From CAYPNP01 sp964412195 (lineage in GTDB: Bacteria > Acidobacteriota > JAAYUB01), in the NCBI GenBank assembly GCA_964412195.1, contig CAYPNP010000003.1, positions 1-64,000 of the forward strand: 64,000 bases of DNA. The letters are read 5' to 3'. Positions 51,901 to 58,719 of the stretch are shown here, piece after piece. Every line of letters begins with the position of its first letter. Position 1 is the first letter of the stretch. The position numbers and the translations under genes are program-made. Under the pieces are notes generated by a model. It had not been told where the DNA came from. It saw nothing but the letters and a program-made list of their open reading frames with translations, and did no database searches.

Positions 51901-52391
51901 TGCCGGCGGCCGACCGGGCCGAGCTGGTGGCGTTCCAGAAGTCCGCCGCCGAGATGGCCCGCTCCATCCAGGGCACCCAGCGTCTGGCGGAGGAGATGGC
52001 CCGCCAGGTGGACGCGATGAAGAAGGCCGTCCTGCTGACCCCGGCGGCGCCCCCGGCCCTGCTGGACCGGGTGCGGGCGGCGGAGAAGGAACTGGACGAC
52101 ATCCTGTTCACCTTCCAGGGCAAGCGGCCCGCGGCCAGCCAGGAGGAGAACCCGCCGGCGCCGGTGCCGCTCAACCTGCGGCTGTCGACGCTGGTGGAGA
52201 CGCAGATGCGATCCACCTCGGGCGTGACCCGGACCCAGCGGATGATGGTCGACATCCTGAAGCAGGAGTATCCGCCGGTGCGGGAGCGCATCCGGAAGAT
52301 GCAGGAGGTCGAGCTGCCGGCCATCGAGAAGGAGCTGGAGGCCGCCGGCGCCCCCTGGACGCCCGGCCGCCTGCCGGACTGGAAGTTCTAG
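48924..52391 (+). CDS. Large secreted BNR/sortilin-like beta-propeller protein
   Basis: 1155 residues. AGGAGA lies six to nine bases before the ATG. Signal peptide 1-23. Residues ~28-98 are a low-complexity Lys/Glu/Ala linker. The propeller has many Asp-box (S/T-x-D-x-G-x-x-W) copies: KTTNAGTTWDPIF, KSTDGGKSWKNMG, KTVDGGKTWAKV, KSEDAGKTWNKL, RSTDRGASWAKMG, RSDDRGDSWTVIS and KSADKGRTWTSIA. These are typical of VPS10/sortilin-like and glycosyl-hydrolase-like BNR proteins. After ~800 the protein holds a helical, Glu-rich region (EARHEKEKELFKAGKPIPMP), a beta domain (VFTVTDEAGQVVRRLVEKA) and a coiled C-terminal stretch (~1000-1140). No sialidase catalytic set is evident. Proteins of this layout are frequent in Acidobacteriota; the role is unknown. 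Confidence 0.88.
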   Translation: MRRALTLVGVLCLAALLAATVFAGPQSAGQKAAPAKPAGEKAVQAEKAAAVEKPAKSEKKAAEKAEAKGGPAAGKEAATAAGGEEKEKEAEKEKEDKDPLSAGNFAGLKFRNIGPAYCSGRIADFAVNPKDPAEYYVAVASGNIWKTTNAGTTWDPIFDKYGAYSIGCLAMDPNNPHVIWAGTGENNHQRALGYGDGVYKSTDGGKSWKNMGLKESRQIGMIAIDPRDSKVVYVAAEGSVWGPGGDRGLYKTVDGGKTWAKVLEISENTGVNNVVLDPRDPDVLYATSEQRRRHVGIKIGGGPESAIYKSEDAGKTWNKLTNGVPAGDKGGMGIAVSPVNPDVVYAIIEAAGDEGGFYRSTDRGASWAKMGDHTAQGQYYNEIYCDPKDVDRVYSVETVTQVTEDGGKTWRALGNKQRHVDDHALWIDPADTDHLRIGGDGGIYETWDRGQNWEFKPNLPVTQFYRVNVDEERPFYNVYGGTQDNSSMGAPSRTISSQGIVNSDWFVTQFGDGFWTAADPTNPDIVYAEAQYGNMVRYDRKSAEAIDIRPEPRPGELSYRWNWDTPLFVSPHSPARIYCAANKVFRSDDRGDSWTVISDDLTAQIDRSTVPVMGKYWSVDAVAWNVSTSQLGTIVSLAESPKRENLLYAGTDDGLIQVSEDARTWRRIDAFPGVPPNTYVSDVLPSLFDENVVFAAFNNLKRDDFKPYLLKSADKGRTWTSIAGDLPANGSVQVIQQDHVNPDLLFVGTEFGAFFTVDGGKKWIRFKGGLPTISVKDIAIQRRENDLVLATFGRGFYILDDYSALRQISADALQKEAALFPAKDAWMYIPKGELYGQGGTYYAGENPPYGAVFTYYLKEAPKTKQEARHEKEKELFKAGKPIPMPTEAELRAEEQEEKPYLVFTVTDEAGQVVRRLVEKAEKGVHRLAWDLRYPALSPITDGERSRGRGEGRSGILAMPGKYRVSMAICVDGKLRELAGPVEFSAEVLRNTTLPAADRAELVAFQKSAAEMARSIQGTQRLAEEMARQVDAMKKAVLLTPAAPPALLDRVRAAEKELDDILFTFQGKRPAASQEENPPAPVPLNLRLSTLVETQMRSTSGVTRTQRMMVDILKQEYPPVRERIRKMQEVELPAIEKELEAAGAPWTPGRLPDWKF

Positions 52392-52392
52392 A

Positions 52393-52432
52393 TCGGTGAA
52401 TCGGTGAATGGGTGAATCGGTGAATCGGCCGA
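52393..52432. repeat. GGTGAATCG nonamer array
   Basis: About four copies of the 9-bp unit start immediately after the TAG of the BNR gene, opposite in orientation to the arrays at 7181 and 36409. Confidence 0.8.
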
Positions 52433-52473
52433 AGGGCCGATCACCGGGGCATCCTCACCGCTGACGATGCCAT

Positions 52474-52508
52474 GGCCCGCATCCGGAAATCCGGGTGCGG
52501 GCCTTTTT
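52474..52508 (+). terminator. Rho-independent terminator after the BNR gene
   Basis: GGCCCGCATCCGG / CCGGGTGCGGGCC hairpin (12 of 13 pairs, one mismatch) followed by TTTTT. Confidence 0.85.
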
Positions 52509-52634
52509 CCCGGTGGTCCCTGCGGGAGCGGCCCCGGAACACGCGCTGAATCGGTAAAACGAAACATGCCCGGAGGCGGGTGTCTCCGGGCGCGTCTATC
52601 ATCGGAATCGGGTTCCCGGGCCGGCGGCCCGGGA

Positions 52635-54590
52635 CTACTTCTTGAGGTACTTTCCGAACCACTCCAGCGTCCGGCGGGTGACGTCGAGGCGGGTGCCGGG
52701 GCGGCCGCTCAGGCCGTGATTCTCGCCGGGGTAGCGCACGTATTCCACGGTGCGGCCCATCAGGCGCAGCGCCTGCCACATCTCGCGCGAGTTGGACCGG
52801 TCGGTGAGGGTGTCCTCCTCCCCGTGCAGGATCAGCAACGGCGTTTTCACGGCCGTCGCGGCGCTCATGGGAGACTTGGCGAGCCACGCCTCCATCCCGC
52901 CCGGCTCCCAGTAGTACTTGCCGGTGAACATCTTTTCCCAGCACGGCTGCTCGGAATTGCCGAAGTCGGTGAAGAGGCTCCAGATGCTGAACATCGAGAC
53001 AGCCGCCCGGAAGCGCGGCGTGTGGGTGACGGCCCAGTTCACCATGAAGCCCCCGAAGCTGCCACCCACGATCCCCAGCCGGTCCGGGTCGGCGATCCCG
53101 GCCGCGACCAGGGAGTCGACGCCCGCCATGAGGTCGCCGAAGTCGCCGCCGCCGAAATCGTAGCGGTTCGCCTGGCCGAACGCGTCGTCGTAGCCGGAGC
53201 TGCCCCGGACGTTGGGCGAGAGCACGGCCCAGCCTTGGGAGGCCAGGTCCTCCATGGGCTCGTACTGCAGGAGCGTGTCAGTGTACCGGTCGTACGGCCC
53301 GCCATGGGCGGTTACCACCAGCGGTACGGCCGTGCCTGCCTGATAATCCGGCGGCAGGGTCAGCAGGCCCTCGATGGGCAGCCCGCCGGGCCCTTGCCAG
53401 CGGACCACGCGGCGCCCGGCCAGGCGGAAGTCCGCCAATTGGCGGGAGAATTGGGAACGGGTCTGAAAGCCGGGGCCGGGGCTCCAAGAGACGATCTCCG
53501 GGAGCGATGCCCGGCCGTCGCGCAGGAGCCAGGCCGGCCCGCTGCGGCCGCGCCACACCCCGGTGTAATTCCACGGCCCGGGATCCAGCACGGTGACGGC
53601 GCGCGTGGGCACGGTCAGCAGGCACGGCCGGGTGTAGAGGCCGTCCGCCTCCAGGAACAGGATCTCGCCGGGGGACAGCCATTCGAACTCCTCCACCCCG
53701 AGGGGCACGTCGCTGGTCAGGTTGCGGGGCGCGCCGCCGTCGGCGGGGATGACGCTGACGTCGGTCTCGGCGAACTCGATGTCGGGGACCGTCTGGGTGA
53801 TGAAGGCGATCCAGCGGCCGTCGGGCGACCAGCGCGGCTCCGTCTCGGGGCCCGGGAAGTCGGTCAGGCGGCGGGATTCCTTCTTCGCGAGATCCACCAG
53901 GTAGAGATCGTACTGCTGGTCCTCGTTCATCTTGCCGGTGCCGTTGGCGCAGAAGACGAGGCGCGCGCCGTCGGGGGACAGGTCGAAGCTGTCCACGCCG
54001 GGCGGGGCCGTGACGATCCGCTCGGCTGGGCCGGCGGGGAAGGGGACGCGCCAGAACTCCACCGCAGGGTCGGCGTCCACCGCGCCGAAGACCCGGGGCT
54101 TGTCCTCGTCATCCTCACCGCCGGCCGCCTCGCAGGTGTACACGAGGCAGGATCCATCTGGGCTCCACTGGAAGCTGTCGACTCCGCCGGGCTGGTCGGT
54201 CAGGGGGCGGGCCTCGCCGCCGCCCGTGGGCAGGACCCAGATCTGGACAGTCCCGGCAGCCTTGCCGCCAGGGGCGGGACGGGCCGAGAGAAAGGCCAGG
54301 TGGGCGCCGTCCGGGGAGAGCCGGGGGGCGCCTTCGCCCTCCGCGGAATGGGTCAGCCGCCGCCAGCCCCCGTCCGCCTCCAGGACATACAGGTGCTGGA
54401 CGAAGCGGTCGGCGGCCAGGTCGGCCGAGCGGGCGCTGAAGTACACCCGGACGCCGTCGGCAGGGGCCGCCACTTCCGATGGGAACACCAGGTTCATCAG
54501 CTCCGCCTGGGTGAGCGTGCGTTGGGCGGCGGCGTGGGCGCCGGCCAGGGTCAGGGCCGCCAGGGTGGCGGCGATCCACGTGCGTTTCAT
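52635..54590 (-). CDS. Secreted S9 prolyl oligopeptidase-family peptidase (DPP/acylaminoacyl type)
   Basis: 651 residues from the start at 54590 (MKRTWIAATLAALTLAGAHA, signal peptide). There is an N-terminal beta-propeller of PD40-like blades: RLSPDGAHLAFLSARP, QWSPDGSCLVYTCEA, DLSPDGARLVFCANG and RWSPDGRWIAFITQT (~90-390). The peptidase domain has VVTAHGGPYDRY, nucleophile in IVGGSFGGFMVNWA (Ser ~510), Asp in ILHGEEDTLTD (~590) and His in YPGENHGLSGRPGTRLD (~625). It cleaves short peptides, often after proline or from an acylated end. The gene starts 14 bases after the RNase R stop, so it is co-transcribed with it. The propeller Asp-rich insert GGEDDEDKPRV may be surface exposed. Confidence 0.9.
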   Translation of the reverse strand: MKRTWIAATLAALTLAGAHAAAQRTLTQAELMNLVFPSEVAAPADGVRVYFSARSADLAADRFVQHLYVLEADGGWRRLTHSAEGEGAPRLSPDGAHLAFLSARPAPGGKAAGTVQIWVLPTGGGEARPLTDQPGGVDSFQWSPDGSCLVYTCEAAGGEDDEDKPRVFGAVDADPAVEFWRVPFPAGPAERIVTAPPGVDSFDLSPDGARLVFCANGTGKMNEDQQYDLYLVDLAKKESRRLTDFPGPETEPRWSPDGRWIAFITQTVPDIEFAETDVSVIPADGGAPRNLTSDVPLGVEEFEWLSPGEILFLEADGLYTRPCLLTVPTRAVTVLDPGPWNYTGVWRGRSGPAWLLRDGRASLPEIVSWSPGPGFQTRSQFSRQLADFRLAGRRVVRWQGPGGLPIEGLLTLPPDYQAGTAVPLVVTAHGGPYDRYTDTLLQYEPMEDLASQGWAVLSPNVRGSSGYDDAFGQANRYDFGGGDFGDLMAGVDSLVAAGIADPDRLGIVGGSFGGFMVNWAVTHTPRFRAAVSMFSIWSLFTDFGNSEQPCWEKMFTGKYYWEPGGMEAWLAKSPMSAATAVKTPLLILHGEEDTLTDRSNSREMWQALRLMGRTVEYVRYPGENHGLSGRPGTRLDVTRRTLEWFGKYLKK

Positions 54591-54604
54591 GAGGCCTCGC
54601 TGGT

Positions 54605-57019
54605 TCAACGTTTGCCGCGGCGCTTCGGCCGCTCTCCCTTTTGGCGGGTGGAGCCGGCATCCGGCCGGCGGCCCCGCCGGCGGGGGGTCTTCCGTGTCGG
54701 GGATTCGTCGCGGTCCCGGTACTTCGCGGGCAGGGTGGATGGCCGGCCGCTCTTCCGGGGCTTGGCGCCGCGGCCGCGCCCGCGGGCGGGCGCCGGCGCC
54801 TGGGAGCGGCCGGCCGGTCCGCCGTCCAGCGTCCGGGCCACCGAGAAGTCGATCTGGTATCGGTCCATGTCCACCCGGTCGACCCGCACGACCAGGCGGG
54901 TGCCGAGCTGGAAGAGGCGGCCGGTGCGCTCGCCGCGGAAGCACTGCCGCTCCTCGTCGAAGAGGTAGTAATCGTCCTCCAGGGCGGACAGGTTCACGAA
55001 GCCCTCGAGGAAGAACTCGTTCAGCTCCACGAAGAAGCCGTTGGGCTTGGTGCCGGAGACGAAGCCCTCGAACTCCTCGCCGATCCGGGCCTGCATGAAG
55101 AGGGCCTTCTGCCAGGCCATGATCTCCCGCTCGGCCTCCACGGCCTCGCGTTCCCGCTCCGACGACTGGCTGGCGATCTCCGCGAGGTTCGCGGCGTCGG
55201 CCGCCTCCTCGCGCGCGGCCTTAGGGCCCTTCGCCTTCCGCCGCGAGGACGCCGGCGGGGCAGCGGGCGCCGGCGCGGCCAGGGCCGCCCGAAGCAGCCG
55301 GTGGACCACCAGGTCGGGGTAGCGCCGGATGGGCGAGGTGAAGTGGGTGTAGTCCTTCGCCGCCAGCCCGAAGTGACCGGCGTTGCGCTCGGAGTACACC
55401 GCCAGCTTGAACGAGCGCAGCATCAGGTAGGAGAGGTACTTGCCCACGGGCGAGTCCTCGAAGGCGTCGGCCACGCGCTGGAAGTCGCGCGGCTCGAATT
55501 CCTCCTTGTCCAGCTCGAAGCGGTGGCCGAACCGGGCGGCGATCGCGGCGAACTCCTCCACCTTGAGCCGGTCGGGCGGCTCGTGGATGCGGTAGATGAA
55601 CGGCAGGCCACGCGAGGCGAAGTGCTCCGCCACCGCCTCGTTGGCCGCCAGCATGAACTCCTCGATCAGCCGGTGGGCGAAGGTCCGCTCGGACTTGAAG
55701 ATGCCCAGGACGTTGGCGTCGGGATCGTAGCGGATCTCGCTCTCGGGCAGGTCGAAGTCGATGGCACCGCGGGCCCGGCGGCGGTTGTTCAGGACGCGGG
55801 TCAGCTCGGCCATGGTCTCGAACTCCGGCACCAGCGGAGCGAACTGGCGGCGCAGCTCCGCGTCGCCGTCCAGGATCTTCGCGACTTGCGTGTAAGTCAT
55901 GCGGGCGCGGCTGCGGATCACCGACGGCGTAAAGCGCGCGGCGCGGGTCCGGCCGGTGCGCCCGTCAAGGGTGAGCACGGCGCTGAAGGCCAGCCGGTCG
56001 ACCTCCGGCCGCAGCGAGCAGACGTCCGAGGAGAGCCGGTCCGGCAGCATCGGGATGGCCCGGTCGGGGAAGTAGACCGAGGTGCCCCGGCGGAAAGCCT
56101 CGCGGTCGAGGGCGCCGTCCGGCAGGACGTAGTGCGAGACGTCGGCGATGTGCACCCACAGGGTGAACGTGCCGTCGGGGTTCTTCCAGACGTTGACAGC
56201 GTCGTCGAAGTCGAAGGCGGTCTCGCCGTCGATGGTGACGGCCGGCAGGCCGCGGAAGTCCTCGCGGCGGGCGGCCTCCTCGGGCGGGATGGGGACGGCC
56301 ACCCGCTCGGCCTCCGCCAGCGTGGCGGGGTCGAATTCGAGGGGGATGTCGTGCTTGTGCACCGTGATCTTGAACGGCAGCTCGGGGTCGTCCGGCTTGC
56401 CCACCAGGGCGGTGATGCGCCCCTCGGGCCGGGTGTTGGGCGAGGGCTCGGTGGTCAGTTCGACGCAGACCACGTCGCCGTCTGTCAGGTCGAACGCCTC
56501 GGGATTGGTCGGGTGGACGGAGTAGTGGTACCGGCTGTCGAGCGGGATCACCACCGGCTTGCGCAGGAACATGATCTTGCCGACGATCCGGTTCGTGCCG
56601 CGCTCGAGCACCTTCAGGACGCGGCCCTCCAGCCGGGGGGGGCCGCCGGGACGGCGCGGGGCCGCGGCGGCCGGGGTGTCCAGCAGCTGGACCATCACCC
56701 GGTCGCCGTGGGTGGCGTCGCCGAGGTGGGTGGCGGCGACGTAGACGTCGGCGCCGGGGTGGTTGTCCGGGTCGGGGATCACGAAGCCGAAGCCGGAGCG
56801 GTGGCACAGCAGCTTGCCCGTGACCACGCGGGCCCGGCCGCGGATGGCGTAGTAGTTCTTCTTGACCTTGAGCAGGACACCGTCCTCCAGCAGTTGGTGG
56901 ATGGCCTGCCGGAAGTGCCGCTTGTCGTCGGCGGGCACGTCCAGCAGCTCGGCGAGCTGGCGGCGGGAAACGTGGGTCAGGCGGGAGTCTTCGAGGATCT
57001 TGAGGATGTCTTCTTTCAT
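54605..57019 (-). CDS. rnr: Ribonuclease R
   Basis: 804 residues from the start at 57019 (MKEDILKILEDSRLTHVSRR); the frame further upstream is repeat DNA. Domains: winged-helix-like N-terminus (~1-60), cold-shock OB folds (~65-215), RNB exonuclease domain (~255-590) with the four catalytic acids in TIDGETAFDFDDAVNVW, the signature HIADVSHYV and HFTSPIRRYPDLVVHRLL, then the S1 RNA-binding domain (~690-760: GEEFEGFVSGTKPNGFFVEL), and a basic tail (KPRKSGRPS ... RPKRRGKR). An Ala/Lys-rich insert (~615-650, PPASSRRKAKGPKAAREEA) interrupts the end of RNB. It degrades structured RNA 3' to 5' in the cytoplasm. Co-transcribed with the secreted S9 peptidase, an unusual pairing. Confidence 0.95.
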   Translation of the reverse strand: MKEDILKILEDSRLTHVSRRQLAELLDVPADDKRHFRQAIHQLLEDGVLLKVKKNYYAIRGRARVVTGKLLCHRSGFGFVIPDPDNHPGADVYVAATHLGDATHGDRVMVQLLDTPAAAAPRRPGGPPRLEGRVLKVLERGTNRIVGKIMFLRKPVVIPLDSRYHYSVHPTNPEAFDLTDGDVVCVELTTEPSPNTRPEGRITALVGKPDDPELPFKITVHKHDIPLEFDPATLAEAERVAVPIPPEEAARREDFRGLPAVTIDGETAFDFDDAVNVWKNPDGTFTLWVHIADVSHYVLPDGALDREAFRRGTSVYFPDRAIPMLPDRLSSDVCSLRPEVDRLAFSAVLTLDGRTGRTRAARFTPSVIRSRARMTYTQVAKILDGDAELRRQFAPLVPEFETMAELTRVLNNRRRARGAIDFDLPESEIRYDPDANVLGIFKSERTFAHRLIEEFMLAANEAVAEHFASRGLPFIYRIHEPPDRLKVEEFAAIAARFGHRFELDKEEFEPRDFQRVADAFEDSPVGKYLSYLMLRSFKLAVYSERNAGHFGLAAKDYTHFTSPIRRYPDLVVHRLLRAALAAPAPAAPPASSRRKAKGPKAAREEAADAANLAEIASQSSEREREAVEAEREIMAWQKALFMQARIGEEFEGFVSGTKPNGFFVELNEFFLEGFVNLSALEDDYYLFDEERQCFRGERTGRLFQLGTRLVVRVDRVDMDRYQIDFSVARTLDGGPAGRSQAPAPARGRGRGAKPRKSGRPSTLPAKYRDRDESPTRKTPRRRGRRPDAGSTRQKGERPKRRGKR

Positions 57020-57104
57020 GTAACTCTTTGCGGGGCAGATTGGCCGGGCCGCGAAGCCCCGGCGCCCGTGGCTTGAGACGCGGATTCTATCACAGAACTG
57101 TCTG

Positions 57105-57425
57105 AAATCGTGCTCGTGCTCGGAATCGACGGGTGACCGGTGACCGCCGATCCGACCATGGACCATGGACGATGGACCATGGACCATGGCAAACCGATCG
57201 TGCTCGTCATTGTCATCGTAATCGTGCTCGTCATCGTAATCGTGCTCGTAATCGTAATCGAATCAAAATATTTCACGCAGAGGCGCAGAGGCCGCGGAGG
57301 CAATCCCTGGACGCGGATTGACGCGGATCAGGACTGATTCACACGGATTGCCGATCTCCATGCAGAATCCCATCCGCGTTGATCCGCTCGAATCCGCGTT
57401 GATCCGTGTTCAATTCCCCGCTCGG
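57105..57425. repeat. Composite tandem-repeat locus, largest in the window
   Basis: The order is GTGCTC hexamers and GACGGGTGACCGGTGACC units (57106-57146); CCATGGAC units, five copies (57157-57190); GTGCTC/GTAATC hexamers (57197-57260); the connector that is shared with 5.3 kb; CACGCAGAGGCGCAGAGGCC (57274-57293); ACGCGGATTGACGCGGAT (57311-57328); and, after a spacer, inverted ATCCGCGTTGATCC units (57373-57410). No gene in 57020-57509. Confidence 0.8.
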
Positions 57426-57509
57426 TGTCCATGGGCGGCAGATGACGGAGACGGCTCGTTCCGGCGACCTTGACCGTGCTGCATGAAATGTCTGTCTGAT
57501 TGGAAGCGT

Positions 57510-58361
57510 TCAATCCGCGATGCGGTGATAGAGCGCCTCGATGTCCTTGACCGATCCGGTTTTCGCCTGGACCAGCGCCCGGATCAGTGCCTCCCCGCCG
57601 GCGTAGAACGACAAGCGGTTGAAAGGCAGCCGCCGCCCGCCCCGGTTCTCGGGCAGCCCCAGCCGGGCGTTGGCGGCGTTTTCGAGATAGCGGGCCAGCC
57701 CCTCCTTCCACTCCTGCCAGGTCATGTACTCCCAATCCTCGCGGGAGAGGCGCTCGCGGATCGCCTTCCGGCCGGCCCGGGCGTGGTCCAGGTCGCCCTC
57801 CGCCAGCGATCTCAGCATGGCCTCGTAGTCGCTCCGGAACGCCGGATCCTCGTACGGGAAGGGGTGCTGCAGCTCCCACATGAAGTCGCGGCGCTCCTGC
57901 GCCTGGCGGAACACCTCCAGCTTCTCCTTGAGCCGCATCTCGCAGGTTTCCCACTGGTAGCAGTGCACGAACTCGTGGAAGATGGTGACGTAGCCCGCCG
58001 GGGTGTCGAAGACGTCGGGCGTCACCACGCAGGCGATCCGGCCGCCCCAGAAGTCCAGCGGCATGGCCGCCCGGACGCCCTCGGGGATGTTGTAGGTGTC
58101 GGGGCCGCTGGCAGCCAGGCGGTAGCTCCAGTGCTCCGGCACGGGGACGTAGACCGAAATGCGTTTGTCCCGCACCACCGCGATCGGGTAGACCTTCTGG
58201 AACGCCGGGTGAAGGTCCCGGATCTGGCGCTGGACGGCGAACACCTGGCCGAGCGGGTCCGCGGACCGGCCCGCGCCGGTGCGGGCGGCCGAGGCGGGCA
58301 GGGCGAGCCACGACAGCAGAGTCAGGAGCAGGAAGAGGCGACGGAGCGAGTGGAATTTCAT
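57510..58361 (-). CDS. Exported putative zinc-metalloprotease-like protein (HExxH)
   Basis: 283 residues. GGAGGTTCC lies before the ATG. Signal peptide 1-25 (RRLFLLLTLLSWLALPASA). The core holds GYVTIFHEFVHCYQWETCE (residues ~122-140) with a perfect HEFVH, and further on EWKEGLARYLENAANARLGL, whose Glu could be the third ligand (gluzincin-like EGxAxYxE). Aromatic and charged residues follow (RLPFNRLSFYAGGEALI). The overall order (HExxH, a helix, then E-G-x-A-x-Y-x-E) resembles zinc proteases, but I cannot assign a MEROPS family. The protein may be a periplasmic peptidase, or an inactive relative. Confidence 0.65.
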   Translation of the reverse strand: MKFHSLRRLFLLLTLLSWLALPASAARTGAGRSADPLGQVFAVQRQIRDLHPAFQKVYPIAVVRDKRISVYVPVPEHWSYRLAASGPDTYNIPEGVRAAMPLDFWGGRIACVVTPDVFDTPAGYVTIFHEFVHCYQWETCEMRLKEKLEVFRQAQERRDFMWELQHPFPYEDPAFRSDYEAMLRSLAEGDLDHARAGRKAIRERLSREDWEYMTWQEWKEGLARYLENAANARLGLPENRGGRRLPFNRLSFYAGGEALIRALVQAKTGSVKDIEALYHRIAD

Positions 58362-58424
58362 GGGAACCTCCGCAGAGAATACGCCCGGGAAGCGCTCCGG
58401 TTTTGAAAAATGAGCATTACCACC

Positions 58425-58716
58425 TGCCAGATCCGTGTTCAGCCGTGTCCAGGATTGCCTCTGCGGGTTCTGCGTCTCTGCGTGAAAATTGATGGGGGGC
58501 TTGGGCTTGGGGACTCGGGGCTCGCCCCTGGTCGATCAGCTTTCCGGTTTCCTGGAATGGAGTTTGGGAACCCGCCCACTGCGCCTTCAAGATCCGAACC
58601 CCGAGACCCGAGTCCCGAAACCCGAGATCCGATTACGAGTACGATTACGATGACGTGCACGAGCACGATCGGTCACCGGTCACCGGTCATCCGTCGAGCA
58701 CGAGCACGAGCACGAG
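58425..58716. repeat. Composite tandem-repeat locus
   Basis: The order is ATCCGTGTTCAGCCGTGTCC (58429-58448), GCCTCTGCGGGTTCTGCGTC (58457-58476), GGGGACTCGGGGCTCG arrays with an inverted CCCGAGACCCGAGTCCCGAA partner (58505-58625), GATTACGAGTACGATTACGA hexamers (58630-58670), CGGTCACCGGTCACCGGTCA (58671-58690), and GAGCACGAGCACGAGCACGA hexamers (58697-58716) ending four bases before the next stop codon. The gap 58362-58719 has no gene. Confidence 0.8.
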
Positions 58717-58719
58717 AAA

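Noticed and set aside
54641..57076. 811-codon plus-strand frame across RNase R
   Set aside because: It is antisense of a complete, motif-perfect RNase R and has no recognisable domain.
3701..58716. Tandem-repeat loci as CRISPR arrays
   Set aside because: Units are 6-9 bp and contiguous, with no 28-40-bp repeats, no unique spacers and no cas genes.
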